Positions 42,206-53,851 of a stretch of DNA of 64,000 nt are shown here, in pieces. Position numbers and translations under genes: made by a program. Numbering within the stretch: position 1 is the first letter of the stretch; each line of letters starts with the position of its first letter. The DNA comes from Aradus depressus. Lineage: Eukaryota; Arthropoda; Insecta; Hemiptera; Aradidae. The stretch spans positions 7,246,001 through 7,310,000 of the forward strand of contig OY759218.1 in assembly GCA_963662175.1 (NCBI GenBank), in the 5' to 3' direction. Under the pieces are notes generated by a model. That model saw nothing but the letters and a program-made list of their open reading frames with translations. It had not been told where the DNA came from and searched no databases.

Positions 42206-42990
42206 ATTGGGGAACTAAAATATACTTATTAATACAATTTCATTTTATATTTCTTTATTAATTATTATAATGACAAGTTTTCCTCTAGGGTAAAACTTGA
42301 ATTGTTGGAAGACTTTCCGTTTATACTTTCCTTGAGTACAAGTAGCAGGAATGATGAATGAAATAATATAAAATTACTTCTTAGCTCACTAATAGAATTC
42401 TTGAAAGGTTTTGTCATAGGTTGAAGTCAATCTAAGACTAAGGTTTGTTCTGAGGTTGTCCATCCATGGCCTGATTGAAACCAAAATACCAATCGCATAC
42501 AATGCTTCATCGCTTCGATCAATTACATAGAGAAATGTCTAGTACAAAGACGGAAGTCGTCCATAATTTATCTATTTAAGTGCTCCAAAACATGATTACT
42601 TTTTGTCTACCATATAGAAACAGATGGGTCTTAGATGCACAAAGAAAAGTAGGTTTTAAATATAAAATAATTGTAAAAACCAATATTAGTATTGTATATC
42701 AGTATTGTTTTGAGCCCATTGACATTTGGGAAACTGTCTCTCTCATCAAATAATTTATGATAGATTGTCTGAAAAACGAGAAGTTTCATGAAGATGGCGA
42801 GGATTGCATTTAACTACCTTTCATAGCGAGCGAAGTGATAAGAAACGTGTCTACATTTTGAACAATCGAAAAATATGAAGAATACGCTTTTCTGAATGGA
42901 TGTTTGAGAATATTTGGAATAAACAGGTCATCTTGTTTAGAGATGAGGTTGTTTTTTTTTTTTTTTTTTGCTTGTTCCTTTTATCTAGAG

Positions 42991-43340
42991 ATGGAGCCGG
43001 GAGAGATAAATGAAGAGGCATATCAAGATAGCCAGTAGGCCCAGGATCAAAGGTGGTTCTGGGGCGACGAGTGTTAGTTAGAAGGCGATCCGTGGAGACC
43101 GCTTGGTCGCTTTGCTCTTATGAAGGATGGGATGGAGCCGGGAGAGATAAATAAAGAGGCATATCAAGATAGTCAGTAGGCCCAGGATCAAAGGAAGTTC
43201 TGGGGCGACGAGTGGTAGTTAGAAGCGATACGTGGAGACCGCCTGGTCGCCTTGCTCTTATGAAGGATGGGATGGAGCCGGGAGAAATAAATAAAGAGGC
43301 ATATCAAGATAGTCTGTAGGCCCAGAATCAAAGATGTGGT
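42991..43340. repeat. Tandem repeat, ~140 bp, 2.5 units
   Basis: ATGGAGCCGGGAGAGATAAA starts at 42991, 43132 and 43272 (periods 141 and 140). Units share GAGGCATATCAAGATAG, TAGGCCCAGGATCAAAGG, GGGGCGACGAGTG and GTGGAGACCGC.TGGTCGC. A T22-type tract precedes it (42949-42970). GC-richer than its surroundings. I do not recognise the source. Confidence 0.93.
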
Positions 43341-43349
43341 AAAAAACAA

Positions 43350-43800
43350 TTGTAATAGATAGGACTCACAGTTTTCGGGTAAATCAAGGAAACATCTAAA
43401 AGTTTGTGTTTCAAAACGACATTCAGTTTTCGGCATGTATCTCAAAAACCAGACGAACTGCCAAAAATTGTATTTCATATAAAATGTGTCTCTTAGTTTT
43501 ATCTGCAATTTTTGCTTGTAAATTGTTTTGATTGGGTGTTTTCATAAATACAATCGATATCTTGTAAAATATCCTGATGCAAAAGTGGTCTCAATTTTCG
43601 GATGCTTTCGGCTACAATCTAATCTCATCTATGTTAGCACATCCCAAATTTCAAGTTTAGAGCTACAATCGTTATAGCGCTCACAAGCTTCCATCACATA
43701 CACACAGACGCTCAGACATCATCTCGAAAATGGTCAAAACCGCTGAAATAACTCAGCTGAAAACTCAATCTCAGAATTCCGCACGATGTGTTTGTTAGTT
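43350..43800 (+). repeat. Family H, most complete copy
   Basis: GGACTCACAGTTTTCGGGTAAATCAAGG, CAAAACGACATTCAGTTTTCGGCATG, ATTTCATATAAAATGTGTC, GTGGTCTCAATTTTCGGATG, TCATCTCGAAAATGGTCAAAACCGCTG. The hairpin end is lost at about 43790. 43800-45040 holds no gene that I can identify. An isolated AGCTGGGGAAGTAACATC at 44279-44296 is a lone A-type end. Confidence 0.7.
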
Positions 43801-45039
43801 TGATGCGCAATAAAGAATCATCATCAATATTATTCATTGTACCACATTTTAAGCAAGCACCTAAATTCCTGAAATCCGTATGTTAGCGGCATAATGAATT
43901 AACTTAATTGAACGACTAAATAAAAGACCACTTAGCACACTTTTATTTGTAAATTAAACTGTGATTCAAAAGACTGGTATCTTCTCCATAAATCCTCTCT
44001 GCATTCACTATTTCAGAAAATCGCTCTTAAGCTCATCTCTGGTTTTATATGCATAAGCTCCTTTTCAATAAGGTTAAAGTAGCGGAAAAAGTGTACAAAG
44101 CTAATTTTTAATTATTTTGTTTCAAAGGGCATTTCAATCTGGGTGGTCATTGATGCTCTCCATTCAGCAGCGAAGCTTTAGAAAATTGATATAAGGAATA
44201 TGATATAATTCAATGCAGCTATTAGGTAAAACTATTGCATAGTGTGTGTTGTGTTGTCCTCCTTCACCCACCCATTTAGCTGGGGAAGTAACATCAGTGT
44301 CACATCACCCGTCACATCATTTCAAGTATCTTAAGTAAGAATCCGGTCTTATGGTCGACCTATGTAACCAAGTGATATGGCCAAATATATAAAGAGGAAA
44401 AGTGGAAACTCTAGTCTCTCAATACTGAGGATTTATAAGTTGCTATATATGGTCCAAATGAAAGTCGTTGTGTTGACGTTAATCTCAAGTTTGATGGGAG
44501 CTAAGAGGTGAGAGAACTACGGGCTCGACAAAGTGCCTTTCTAAGGGGACAGTCTCAGTCTCACTGTCAGATTGAAAACATCATCTAATCATCGTCTGGA
44601 CGATGGAGACATTCCACATTGCCTATATAGCCTCTCTAAGGTAGCCTTTCCAATTCTCAATTTTCTCATACAAAATGCTTTCGGTTGAGCAGTTACACTT
44701 ATCAAGAGTGGGAAAAATATAAACATGGTAATAGTATGCGTCAAAAAAATGTAGATAGATACATCTATCAACTATCAACAACGGGAATAATAAACATGGT
44801 AACAGGATTCGTCTCAAAAATACATTTGTTACGGAAAATGTGAGTAGAGCGGCAAATGTGCAAATACACGGGTCATTGGGCAAATTCCTCTAGCCATTTG
44901 GTGAAAGTGAGTACAAAGAGGTTTTACGAATGAAATACTCACATTTACGAATTAGATGTTTGTTCTTGGTACAAATGTAACTAAATGTAAAATTGTATTC
45001 TTTCGATTACGTGATATGAAAAGAGCAAATCATACATCA

Positions 45040-45235
45040 TATATAGATACAAAAATAGTAACTGCCGATGTAATGAATGAAATCAGCACACAATTTAGGG
45101 ATTCAAAAGCAACTAAGTAAGTCAAATATCGAGTTTTAGGTCGAGGGAGGGCAAACACATAATCGATTAATTTGTGTTGGGGTGGTACATTGCCGGTGAT
45201 TCACCAACGACTTTTTTTAAAATGCTGATTGGTGG
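45040..45235 (+). repeat. Family A, palindromic-side part
   Basis: TAACTGCCGATGTAATGAATG, AGGGATTCAAAAGC, GTTGGGGTGGTACATTGCCGGTGATTCACC (to 45206), then CAACGACTTTTTT. Confidence 0.85.
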
Positions 45236-45484
45236 ATGTACCAATTTTTCTAAAGAAATAGTGTCCCAAAAAGACTATTTGTCACATAGAAAGATAAGGC
45301 CGGGGAGGTAGGAAATGTGTGGATGTGTTATCGTTAATTGAAATCTAACAGATCACATTAATTGATGTTTTCTAGCTTCAACCCCACAGAACGGAGCCCT
45401 GACTCAGAAAAAAATATACCTATATAGACCCGATAAAACCAGTACAGTTAGTCCTGTTTTTTAAAGGAATTTTTTCCATTAAAT

Positions 45485-45800
45485 GTATAAAGAAAAAATC
45501 ATCATTAAATCACAGACAATGTACTACCCCAGCGCGAATGAATCAAATATGTTTTCGCTATCCCTTTAAAACCAATCGTTTGGCTAAAAATGAATAGTTG
45601 ACAGAGAGATTTCCTCATACATAAATTTCTTGTCGATACATTCATAATATCAAGATATTAGTTTTTATTGTTAAGCTTCCCCTCTAAACTTTCCTCGTCC
45701 AAAAACACGGTTGAAAAACATGTAATTCCGGTAAAAATTCAACTCCGAATTTCCGACCGATTACCAAACTTTCCCTATACTTCGTAAAGCTGGGGTACAT
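45485..45800 (-). repeat. Family A, both ends, internally deleted
   Basis: Palindromic side AATGTACTACCCCAGC at about 45516-45533. Hairpin side 45767-45798 (ACTTTCCCTATACTTCGTAAAGCTGGGGTAC). Both termini are present in about 315 bp. A body of at least 400 bp is missing. Confidence 0.85.
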
Positions 45801-46030
45801 TTTTAGGTACTTTTTCGAGTTTTTTTCCCGAAACCCAATGAAGCAAAAATAACTAAAATATATATGTTTAGAATTACTACGTCAGCAGCTTTCAGTTGGC
45901 ACATACGAGTGTGATCATGAACTGATTGGGAGGAATCAATTTTAAATTTCTATTTTATAAATTTCGTGTCGATACAATCACTCTATCGAGAGTTATCGTG
46001 TTGACATATATGCCCATCACACAAGGTTTT

Positions 46031-46560
46031 ACTTCCTCAGCTACACGAAGTATAGGGGAAGTTATGTAATTCGTCAGAATTTCGATGTGGAGTTTTCAAC
46101 GGAATTACATGTACCTCCTGATTCCAAAAATGAAAAATAGTGTCTAAAAAACGATAACTCCCTATTGAATGAATGCATTAGCACCAAATTTTACATGAGG
46201 ATACCCTCTAAAAACGATTATCAGCCAAATGGGAGGGGAGATCAGAGGGAGGACTTAACACTAACTGCTATTGTAATGAATGTATTAACACGAAATTTCA
46301 TATGTAAATTGAAAGTCTTAAGTAGACGACATCCATTAGTTTTTAACGAAATCTGCCGAAGGGGAGGGGAGTTCTACTCAAAATCCGAATAACTGCCGAT
46401 GTAATGAATTTATCGTCACAAAATTTAGTATGAGAATTTAGGAGCCCCAATGTTAGTCAATTATTTAATACTAGAGCAAACGGTCGACTGGTTTTGGAGG
46501 TAGAGTTCTGGAGAACTACAATGCCGGTAGACACCGACGACTTTTTTTTTGAATGATGCG
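46031..46560 (+). repeat. Family A, near full length
   Basis: The hairpin end at 46032-46061 has one mismatch per stem. Three modules (TGAATGCATTAGCACC, TGAATGTATTAACACG, TGAATTTATCGTCACA) each follow a purine-rich GGGGAGGGGA-like spacer. It ends at about 46505-46550 (GAGAACTACAATGCCGGTAG, CCGACGACTTTTT). The best reference copy together with 48386-48880. 46560-47230 has no gene. Confidence 0.88.
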
Positions 46561-47234
46561 ACAGCAGTTTTGAATGAATGAACATAATGTTACGAGTAAA
46601 TACTATGTCGTCAGTGAATCACGGGTCTATAAGAAAGTAAAAATTCTTCACGCAATTTAAGACACGGACACGTTTTTACATCTAAGATAGGACAAAGGCT
46701 GGTGGGGAGCTATAGCGTGTCAGGGAACCCCGAATGGGTTAAATTACTTTCCAATCACCTACATTTTCTACTTTCTTCATAAATTTTCCCATTACAGACT
46801 TTCTTTTGGTCAGATTTGACCTGTGATTCAAACTGAAATTCACTACATATACAGATTAGTCAGTTTTTTTAGACCACATACAAAAAATCTCATTGAGCTG
46901 ATTTTTACCATGTGTTTTAAGTATATCCAAGATGAACATCCACACACAACTCTCCCATGTGTATGTGACGATTGTGGAAATTGAAATTTGAATTGAAGAT
47001 GCCATATGTGAATATAATTTAACCGAAATCGGACGTAAAATAAGTCCATTTTACATATGAGTCTAAGTTTATTTTACATTTCGCTCATGTTTATTATATA
47101 TTAAAAAATATTTTCAAAAAAGAGTTAAGAAACACATTTATACGCAATACATTTTAGTTTGGGGGATACTTGCGGAAAACCATTTTAAAATGTCATTCTG
47201 AAATCTATTTCTTTAGACGTTGGCTTGATTGAAA

Positions 47235-47425
47235 TGAAATATATATGAAAAATATAAGTCCTACCGAAAAAATGATTCTCACCAAAAATGTTCCTCATTA
47301 AATCTGTAATTATAAAAATGCTCTCAGATTTAGACAGAACTAATGTGAACAAAGTTATAGCGACCCAAACGTACAATATGTTTCCGTAGGACATTTTTCA
47401 AAGTAATGTTTTAAATTGTAACGCA
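47235..47425 (-). repeat. Family H fragment
   Basis: AAGTCCTACCGAAAAAATGATTCTCACCAAAAATGTTCC and GTTATAGCGACCCAAACGTAC, CCGTAGGACATTTTTCAAAGTAATG. Also seen at 22025-22100. 47425-47790 is unassigned. Confidence 0.5.
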
Positions 47426-47794
47426 AAAATGAACTCAATGGGAGAGTTAGAAAGAAAACCTAATACCACTGAAGTATTCAGATCTTACAAAGAAATTGTA
47501 GGAAATTTTCTTCTAAAAAATGAGTTTTTATTTAGATTTTCAACCGTATGAGTTATCAATTTGCCTGAGAAATGGAGGTGGACCGAGTTATATTTCGCCT
47601 TGTAAAGAATTTTGTGATTAAAAGGGCGCTTTCAGATGTAGCTCTATTTTAATGGAAGCTTTGATGTGGCCTGATTAAAATATATCCTATGGTAAGAAGG
47701 AAATATTCATTTTTATTTTCATATTTTCTTTATTTTACGTCTTTTCTTGTGAAAATGTGTCTATTCATTTTTAATCCCACGAGAGAAGCCGGAT

Positions 47795-48170
47795 AATATG
47801 TGACGTGGCCATTACAAGATTTTCCTATACCAACCACCTTTGTACACTTCACTCTACCTCCTTTCAATTTCATTCCATACTGGCAATTCCTGTGTTGGGT
47901 ATCATTGTACAGCGTAATTCTGAGAGAGACTTTCTTATACCCAGTAATGCCGGTATGAAATGAATTTGAGAGTGGGGAGGGGGCACATGATATCATCAAA
48001 TCAAATTTGAAATTCATAGCTAGGGTCGTTTCTGAGTTTCAGTCGAATATATGTATACACACATACACGAACACATCACAAACAGGCACAGAGATCATGG
48101 AGGAATAGGTCAAAATGTGCTCAGGTGACCTTGAAACGTGAAAATCTATTAAATTCCTAATATAATAATA
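47795..48170 (+). repeat. Family B, longest copy
   Basis: TGTGACGTGGCCATTACAAGATTTTCC, ACCAACCACCTTTGTACAC, TTTCATTCCATACTGGCAATTCC, TTGTACAGCGTAATTCTGAGAG, CCCAGTAATGCCGGTATGAAATGAATTTGAG. It continues into a segment with ACACACATACACGAACACATC and AGAGATCATGG (to 48170) that resembles the family H tail. B may thus be the distal part of a larger unit. Confidence 0.7.
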
Positions 48171-48382
48171 TGTAATATACAATCTCTAAATACATTTTAC
48201 CTCTCATGTTTATGACCTCAAAAATCTCTCAAAAAAAGTTGAATGGAATAAAAATGTAAAAACTTCTTTTAAACCAAAAATGAGCGCAACAAGTTGTTTG
48301 AATAAAAGTAAACAAATTAATTGTTCAAAACTCAGTAAATAAATCGATTATTTCACATGAACAAGTCTATTAATGAGGATTT

Positions 48383-48885
48383 TTACATCCCCAGGTATAC
48401 GAAGTAATAGGGGAGTTTTGTATTCCATCAGAAATTCGATGCTGCCTAAATTAATTTTCAGCCCAATCTGCTAAAAGGGAAAATGGGATTAGGGGGGAGG
48501 GGGTTAACAAAAAAACGTTAACAATTGCCGTTGTAATGAATGTATTGACACGAAATTGCTTATGTGTAAGGTCGAAACCTATTAAATTTCAGCAAAATCA
48601 GCACAAGGGGAGGGGGGATCAGAGGGGTGCTCAACTCAAAAATCTCAATAATTGCAGTTGTAATGAATATATTAAAAGAAGTTTTGTATTTCAATTCAAA
48701 CCCCATATGAATGGCACCTATTACTTTTGCACGAAAAAGACGGTATGGATGGGACTAGTAAGTCAACTATATATTTTTATATAGCTAACGGTCGATAGGT
48801 TTAGGAGGAAGCGCAAAAATTTAATTGATTAATTTTTACTGGGGAAGTACATTGCCGATGAATCACCGTCAACTTTTTTGAGGTT
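48383..48885 (+). repeat. Family A, near full length
   Basis: Hairpin-end remnant CATCCCCAGGTATACGAAGTAATAGGGGAG (48386-48414), then two modules (TGAATGTATTGACACGAAATTG; TGAATATATTAAAAG), GGTCGATAGGTTTAGGAGGAAGCGC, and TTTACTGGGGAAGTACATTGCCGATGAATCACCG (48834-48868). 48885-49425 has no recognised gene. Confidence 0.88.
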
Positions 48886-49426
48886 GGATGTTGAAGTAGG
48901 AAGTAGGAGTGCTGTATTTGATAAAAGAACAGAGTTGTCCGAATTTATATTGCCGAGCCAGCTTTCAGTCACATTGAACCATCCTCAGTGCTAACTGATT
49001 TAATAAAAGCAGACAGTCTCTGTTCTTCGGACTACATCTTAAAGTTATCTGATAAGACTCCCACCTAGAGTTTCTTTGAGACCTTTCTGGCATCCGAAAA
49101 TCGGGATGTGATGCACAATTCGGAAGGATTGGTCACCCAACTTGGGACCTGTTCCGAGGCAGGTATTCGGCAGAACAGACCGTTGTTGACACAACCCTGA
49201 ATCCCTTGATCAATAGTTTACGAACGTGCCTCCAGGCTAACTTCCAACTTTGTCTTTATTTGTTCCTCTTTGTTGACTGCGAAATGTTGACGTTTCAATA
49301 CTCTCAGTTTCCACAATTAGACCGCCTACCAACGGTGTTATTACTCAAGCCGTGGGTTGGGTTTTTATCATGTTTTTTGATAGATACTAAAACCGATGCC
49401 GTTCCCATTTAGAAGTGTCTGTTCTG

Positions 49427-50582
49427 CTTCCCCAGATATACAAAGTATAGGAGAAGATATGTTATCAGTCAGAAATTCGATGCGGAGTTTTTAACAGAGT
49501 TTCATGATTTTCGACCTCCTAATTCCAAAAATTAAAAAAAAAATATAGTATATATATGGCACCCTTATATTAGTGGTGATATGAACAAGAATGGAAAACT
49601 TCTAAGTTGAGGAACGCGGACATAGTTCACTATGTCACTTAGTTCATAACTAGACCTGACGATGGTATAAAGCCGGTAGATATATATGTATATCTTTAGT
49701 GGAATAGACAATATTTCAAAAATAAGTTTGTTTTATTTATTTATTACAAGAATGGAAAATATATACTTTTTTTTTAAAGTTTGGGGTGGAGGTAGGGGAG
49801 GGAGTATTTACATCTCTTCATAGACTCATTTGTAGTAAAGTAAGGTTCCTCTCTCCCTTTAAACCCTCCTTTTCCCGATTTGCCGCTGCAAATCAGTCGG
49901 TGTCTAGAATGGACTTCTGAATGCGCATATAAAATTTACTTTATATTATTATTATATTATTAGGGTTTTGGAACTGAAGTCTCCATCTAAAAACCCCTTC
50001 CCCATTTCGTAGGCCGATTTGGCTGAAAATGTCTTACTGAATTCTATGTTGAATTTTCACAGTAATTTCATGTTTTCCCATCCCCTGATTCTAAAAATAA
50101 CAATTTCCTCTCCATCTGTGAGTTTGTGAACATGATAACTTTCGATAGAATGAAATTCTTGACACGAAATTTTACATGTGTATTTAGAACCCCATAAGAA
50201 GGACACCTATTGATTTTCAAGCAAAGGAAATGGGGAAATTAACAAAATAATCCCAATAACTACCAAAGTAACTAATGTATCATCACAATTTATATCTAAA
50301 TCCAAAACCACATATTAATTTTCAGCGGAATCGGTAAAAGGGAACAAGTGGATCGGAGGAGGGGGAGAAATTTCATAAATCTTAATAACTGTGTTCGTAA
50401 CGAATGTATCAACAAGCAAATTTAGTATGCTGATTCAGTTGCTGAGTAAGACGCCTTGTGACATTCAACCAAATCGGTAAATTAGTTTCAGAGGGAGAGC
50501 GGAAACTTAGTTGGGTCAAAACTCATCATCGAATATTTCATGAATTACATAACTTCCCTTATACTATGTAAAGCTAAAAGTA
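49427..50582 (+). repeat. Family A compound, with a family E insert
   Basis: Hairpin end and lead at 49427-49540. 49600-49750 is family E (GTCACTTAGTTCATAACTAGACCTGACGATGG, TTTCAAAAATAAGTTTG). 49780-50050 holds reverse A pieces, then forward modules from 50080 to 50510. At 50515-50575 it ends in the hairpin end of a reverse copy (GAATTACATAACTTCCCTTATACTATGTAAAGC). It is therefore flanked by hairpin ends on both sides. Confidence 0.75.
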
Positions 50583-51085
50583 AAATGACTGGTTTGAATG
50601 TTAAAATTCTTTCTTCCCCCTTTCATGTTCAGCTCAGTTTCATGACATTAATTTTACCCCTATCATTAAAATTATTACTTTTAATTGATAGGGAATTCCC
50701 ATAACAATTTTAATGAACCCCCCTCCCCACCCCCCTCTTATTCTTCCATATCTCGTCTTCCCTCCTTTCTGAGTTTCCTATCCTGTCTCATCTACACTTT
50801 TTCTCATTTGAAGGATTTATGAAGAGAACAAAAAAAAAAAAAAAAGAGAGAAAAAAGTACAGAAAAAAGGAAAAATCCGATGAAAAAAAAAGGAAAAATC
50901 CAATCAAGTCCGAACAATTTTATCAGTGTTATCATAACAGGTTCTATTACGTTTTCATGTTTCAGAGAGGAATGATTAATTTCGTCTGTCATGTTCTGTT
51001 TTTTTTTTTTTTTTTTTTCTTTATTTTGTTATTGAAAAAACACAAATGTTTTAGTTTTATAGAAAAGTTTTATTCAAAAAATAAA
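50583..51085. other. Low-complexity region
   Basis: C-rich stretch (50715-50740), A-rich stretch (50829-50905) and a T19 run near 51000-51018. Lys-rich open frames are artefacts. No gene. Confidence 0.6.
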
Positions 51086-51089
51086 ATAT

Positions 51090-51300
51090 ATGTGATGTGG
51101 CCACAACAGTACGTTGTACCAACCACCTTTGTGTATATTATTCACCCTCCATCTCCTCCTCTCAAATTCATTTCTTACTGACATTACTGGGTATAGGAAA
51201 TTAATGTGTTGGCGTCAGCGGTTTTTTTGTTTCATTGTACAGCACGATTCTGTGTGTTTGTTTCATGTACCCGGTAATGCCAGTATGAAATGATTTAATT
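51090..51300 (+). repeat. Family B copy
   Basis: TGTGATGTGGCCACAACAG, TACCAACCACCTTTGTG, AATTCATTTCTTACTGACATTACTGGGTATAGG, CATTGTACAGCACGATTCTG, GGTAATGCCAGTATGAAATG. 51300-51650 is A/T low-complexity. Confidence 0.8.
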
Positions 51301-51654
51301 TAAAAATTATGTTTTTTTTTAAAATAATATTTTATTTGCATATTTACAAACGGCTACAAATTACAATAGATAAATTTGATGACTGGTTGACTACAATATA
51401 AAGTATAAACATAAAATAATAATAAGAAAAAACAATAACAATAATAATATAAAGTAGGTATATACAACAATATAAATGAAGGTAAAAATAAATAAATAAA
51501 ATAAAATAAATTGGCAATGATAAAGTGAAATACATAATGAAAACATACACTGAAACAGAAAGTAAAAAAAAGAAACAAAATAATATGATTGCTACAAGTA
51601 AAGGGAGGTAGAGGAGGGCACGGGTGCGCGGGTGAACGATGAGTGTTAAAAAGC

Positions 51655-51865
51655 AATTTTTTCGATAGGACTAACCATTTTTGCGTTCAATCAATCAAAA
51701 AATAAAATTGTTTTCTAGACGTCATTTTTGAACGTCTTTCGGCATTATCTCGCAAATCGGGAAGCCTTAGGAAGGTACGCCTCTCCTGTTTATAGTTTAC
51801 AGTTGATTGGTTGGGGAAGTACATTGCCGGTGATTTACCGACGACTTTTTCTAACTGATTAGTTT
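51655..51865 (+). repeat. Family H fragment followed by a family A end
   Basis: 51655-51760: TTTTTCGATAGGACTAACCATTTTTGCG, TTCGGCATTATCTCGCAAATCGGG. 51800-51855: GATTGGTTGGGGAAGTACATTGCCGGTGATTTACCGACGAC. Confidence 0.7.
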
Positions 51866-52149
51866 GGAGTTAAACTGGAGTTTAGCTGAAACAAGCGAAA
51901 GGATGTCATTTTGTCGAGATCAGCGAATCTAATGTATGCCTCTCCTGTTTGCAGTTTACATCAGGGTTATCTGACAACAACTAACTTCACTTCAGTAAAT
52001 CATTACCTGGATGATATACTGTTGTAAAGTAAATCGTTAAATCATGATTTACGTTATAGTCTTGTGTTCCTCAATATTTTACTTGCAAATTGTTGTCTGT
52101 TTAGACGGTTTAAAATTATACTCAACAATTTTTTGCAAAAACGTTATTT

Positions 52150-52768
52150 AGTTTTAAGGTTCATCCCAACCCAGTCCTATCATTCAGACAACTCCAAAAA
52201 CACATGATATCCCTTCAGTCCTAGTACAAAATGTGGAAAGTGAAGGTGAATGACATGAAGTCAGTTCACATCATCTTTACTCACCGTCGCAAATTTACCT
52301 GCTCTCCAGGATACCTTAACAATAATCCCATCTCTACAAAAAACATTGTTCGCTACCTAGGACTTCTACTTGACAAGCGACTCACATGGAACCCTCACAA
52401 GAAATGAACAGATGATACAATCTGTTACTAAGACAAAAGATCTAAATTAACTTTGAGAATAAACCGACGCAGCGTTGAAACCGACTTGAACTCTGGGGTT
52501 CTGCCAAGGTTTCCAATCTTCAGAGCATTCAATCCTTTCAATTCAAAGTCCTTCGGACAATAGTCCATACACCTTATTATGATTCCAACAAGACCCACCA
52601 TACTGACATCAGAAATAGCTACGTCATCGAAGTAGCTAAATCTAGGTACACAAAGTTATTTTCCTCCCTTAGTTCCCATAGTAATCCTCTTGTCATTGCC
52701 CTCTATTCTGCTGCACTTCCCCAACGACTCCTTAAGCGCCTTAGGAGCAGCAGTGACAGTGAGTTATA
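52150..52768 (+). pseudogene. Jockey-clade LINE, reverse transcriptase thumb and C terminus
   Basis: Open frame 52225-52404 (60 codons) includes MWKVKVNDMKSVHIIFTHRR and IVRYLGLLLDKRLTWNPH, the KYLGL.LD..LTW block of jockey elements. Upstream, in the same frame beyond one TAG, lies LQKHMISLQS. 52488-52766 resumes with ELWGSAKVSNLQSIQSFQFK, VLRTIVHTPYYDSN and KSRYTKLFSSLSSHSNPLV to a natural-looking stop at about 52766. About 80 bp of linker is frameshifted. The 5' two thirds of ORF2 are missing. Confidence 0.87.
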
Positions 52769-52799
52769 AATGAGTGCAACTCACTGCCTAGGGAGCATC

Positions 52800-53440
52800 A
52801 CAATTGGGTGATGTTGCACAGCAAGGTGCACCCAAAACAATAAAGAGCAGTAATAAAGGTGAACAACAAGACGTCCGTACGCATAATATGAGGACCATTC
52901 AAAAAATGAAAAGACAAGAAATGAACAGACGTTGCAAACTGTTACTAGACAAAAGGTCAATATTAACTCTGAGATCAAAACGACTAATATATAACGCAAT
53001 ACTCAAGCCTATGAGAAATAATGGACTTGAACTATGGGGTTCTGCCAAAGCCTCCAATCTTCAGCGCATTCAATCCTTACAATCCTAAACTCTCTCGTAC
53101 AATAGCCAATGCTCCTTATTACATCTACAACAAAACCCTTCACACTGACTGATTTCAATATCCTTTTTGTCACCGAATTAGCTGAGTAGTACAAAAAATT
53201 ATTTTCCCCCTTTAGTACCCACAATAATCCTCTAGTCCGTGCCCACCCTTCTGCCACCCTTCCCGAACGAAGCCTTAAGCGCCAATGGCCTAGAGACCAT
53301 CTCAGATCAGGCAGTGGCAGCAGTGTGAAACTTAGTGCCACTGGGTTTGACATTAACAATTTTTCTCCCTTAGCACATTTCTTTTATTTATTTACATATA
53401 ATTGACAGTTGTAAATTAAAAAAAATAAATTGTTTTGTAT
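52800..53440 (+). pseudogene. Second jockey-clade LINE fragment, tandem to the first
   Basis: The frame to 53088 reads RSKRLIYNAILKPMRNNGLE and LELWGSAKASNLQRIQSLQS*. A shifted frame continues with LSYNSQCSLLHLQQNPSH-like text and later the C-terminal region. The 3' end (GCCTTAAGCGCCAATGG, GCAGTGGCAGCAGTG) matches 52728-52760 of the first copy. An ATTTATTTACATATAATTGACAG tail with an A run follows at 53380-53430. The same type of element occurs at 11954-13115 and 58790. Confidence 0.83.
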
Positions 53441-53479
53441 AAGGAGATTCTTCATTCATATATAATACATTATTACTGC

Positions 53480-53660
53480 ATCACTTCTCCCATTTACTTA
53501 TTTGACATCTCAAAAATTGGAATTTAACGTTTAATAAACGTTTCGGGAAGCACTCCCATCATCAGTATCTGTAATACATTTGTTCTTTAGGTTGATATTT
53601 CTTCTGTCGATCAGAATCTTTCTTTTTTATAACAAGTTTATTGAGTCGACTTCTATTTTT
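53480..53660 (-). repeat. Segment with hammerhead-like module
   Basis: On the - strand: ACTGATGATGGGAGTGCTTC, then CCGAAACG, then TTTATTAAACGTTAA. It has the CTGATGA and GAAAC boxes, a GGGA/TCCC-type stem between them and a CGTTTA/TAAACG stem after GAAA, followed by GTT. Upstream sequence is AT-rich and non-coding. It differs in sequence from family D but has the same layout. Confidence 0.5.
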
Positions 53661-53755
53661 GACTAGGTGTTTAATACCTTTATGATAGTTGAAATAACTA
53701 AAACAAACTATTATGACCATTTTACCGACGCACTTCGTAATTCCAACGTCTTATG

Positions 53756-53818
53756 CAGTGGCGTAACGATCCCTCCCGGAGCCCCGGTGCATGGTGGGTC
53801 CCGCTTACAAGCAAAAAG

Positions 53819-53851
<33 letters not shown>

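Noticed and set aside
51975..52030. Reverse-transcriptase motif YLDD
   Set aside because: HYLDDILL is readable in one frame near 52000 but is followed at once by a stop and has no neighbouring motif; too short to support.
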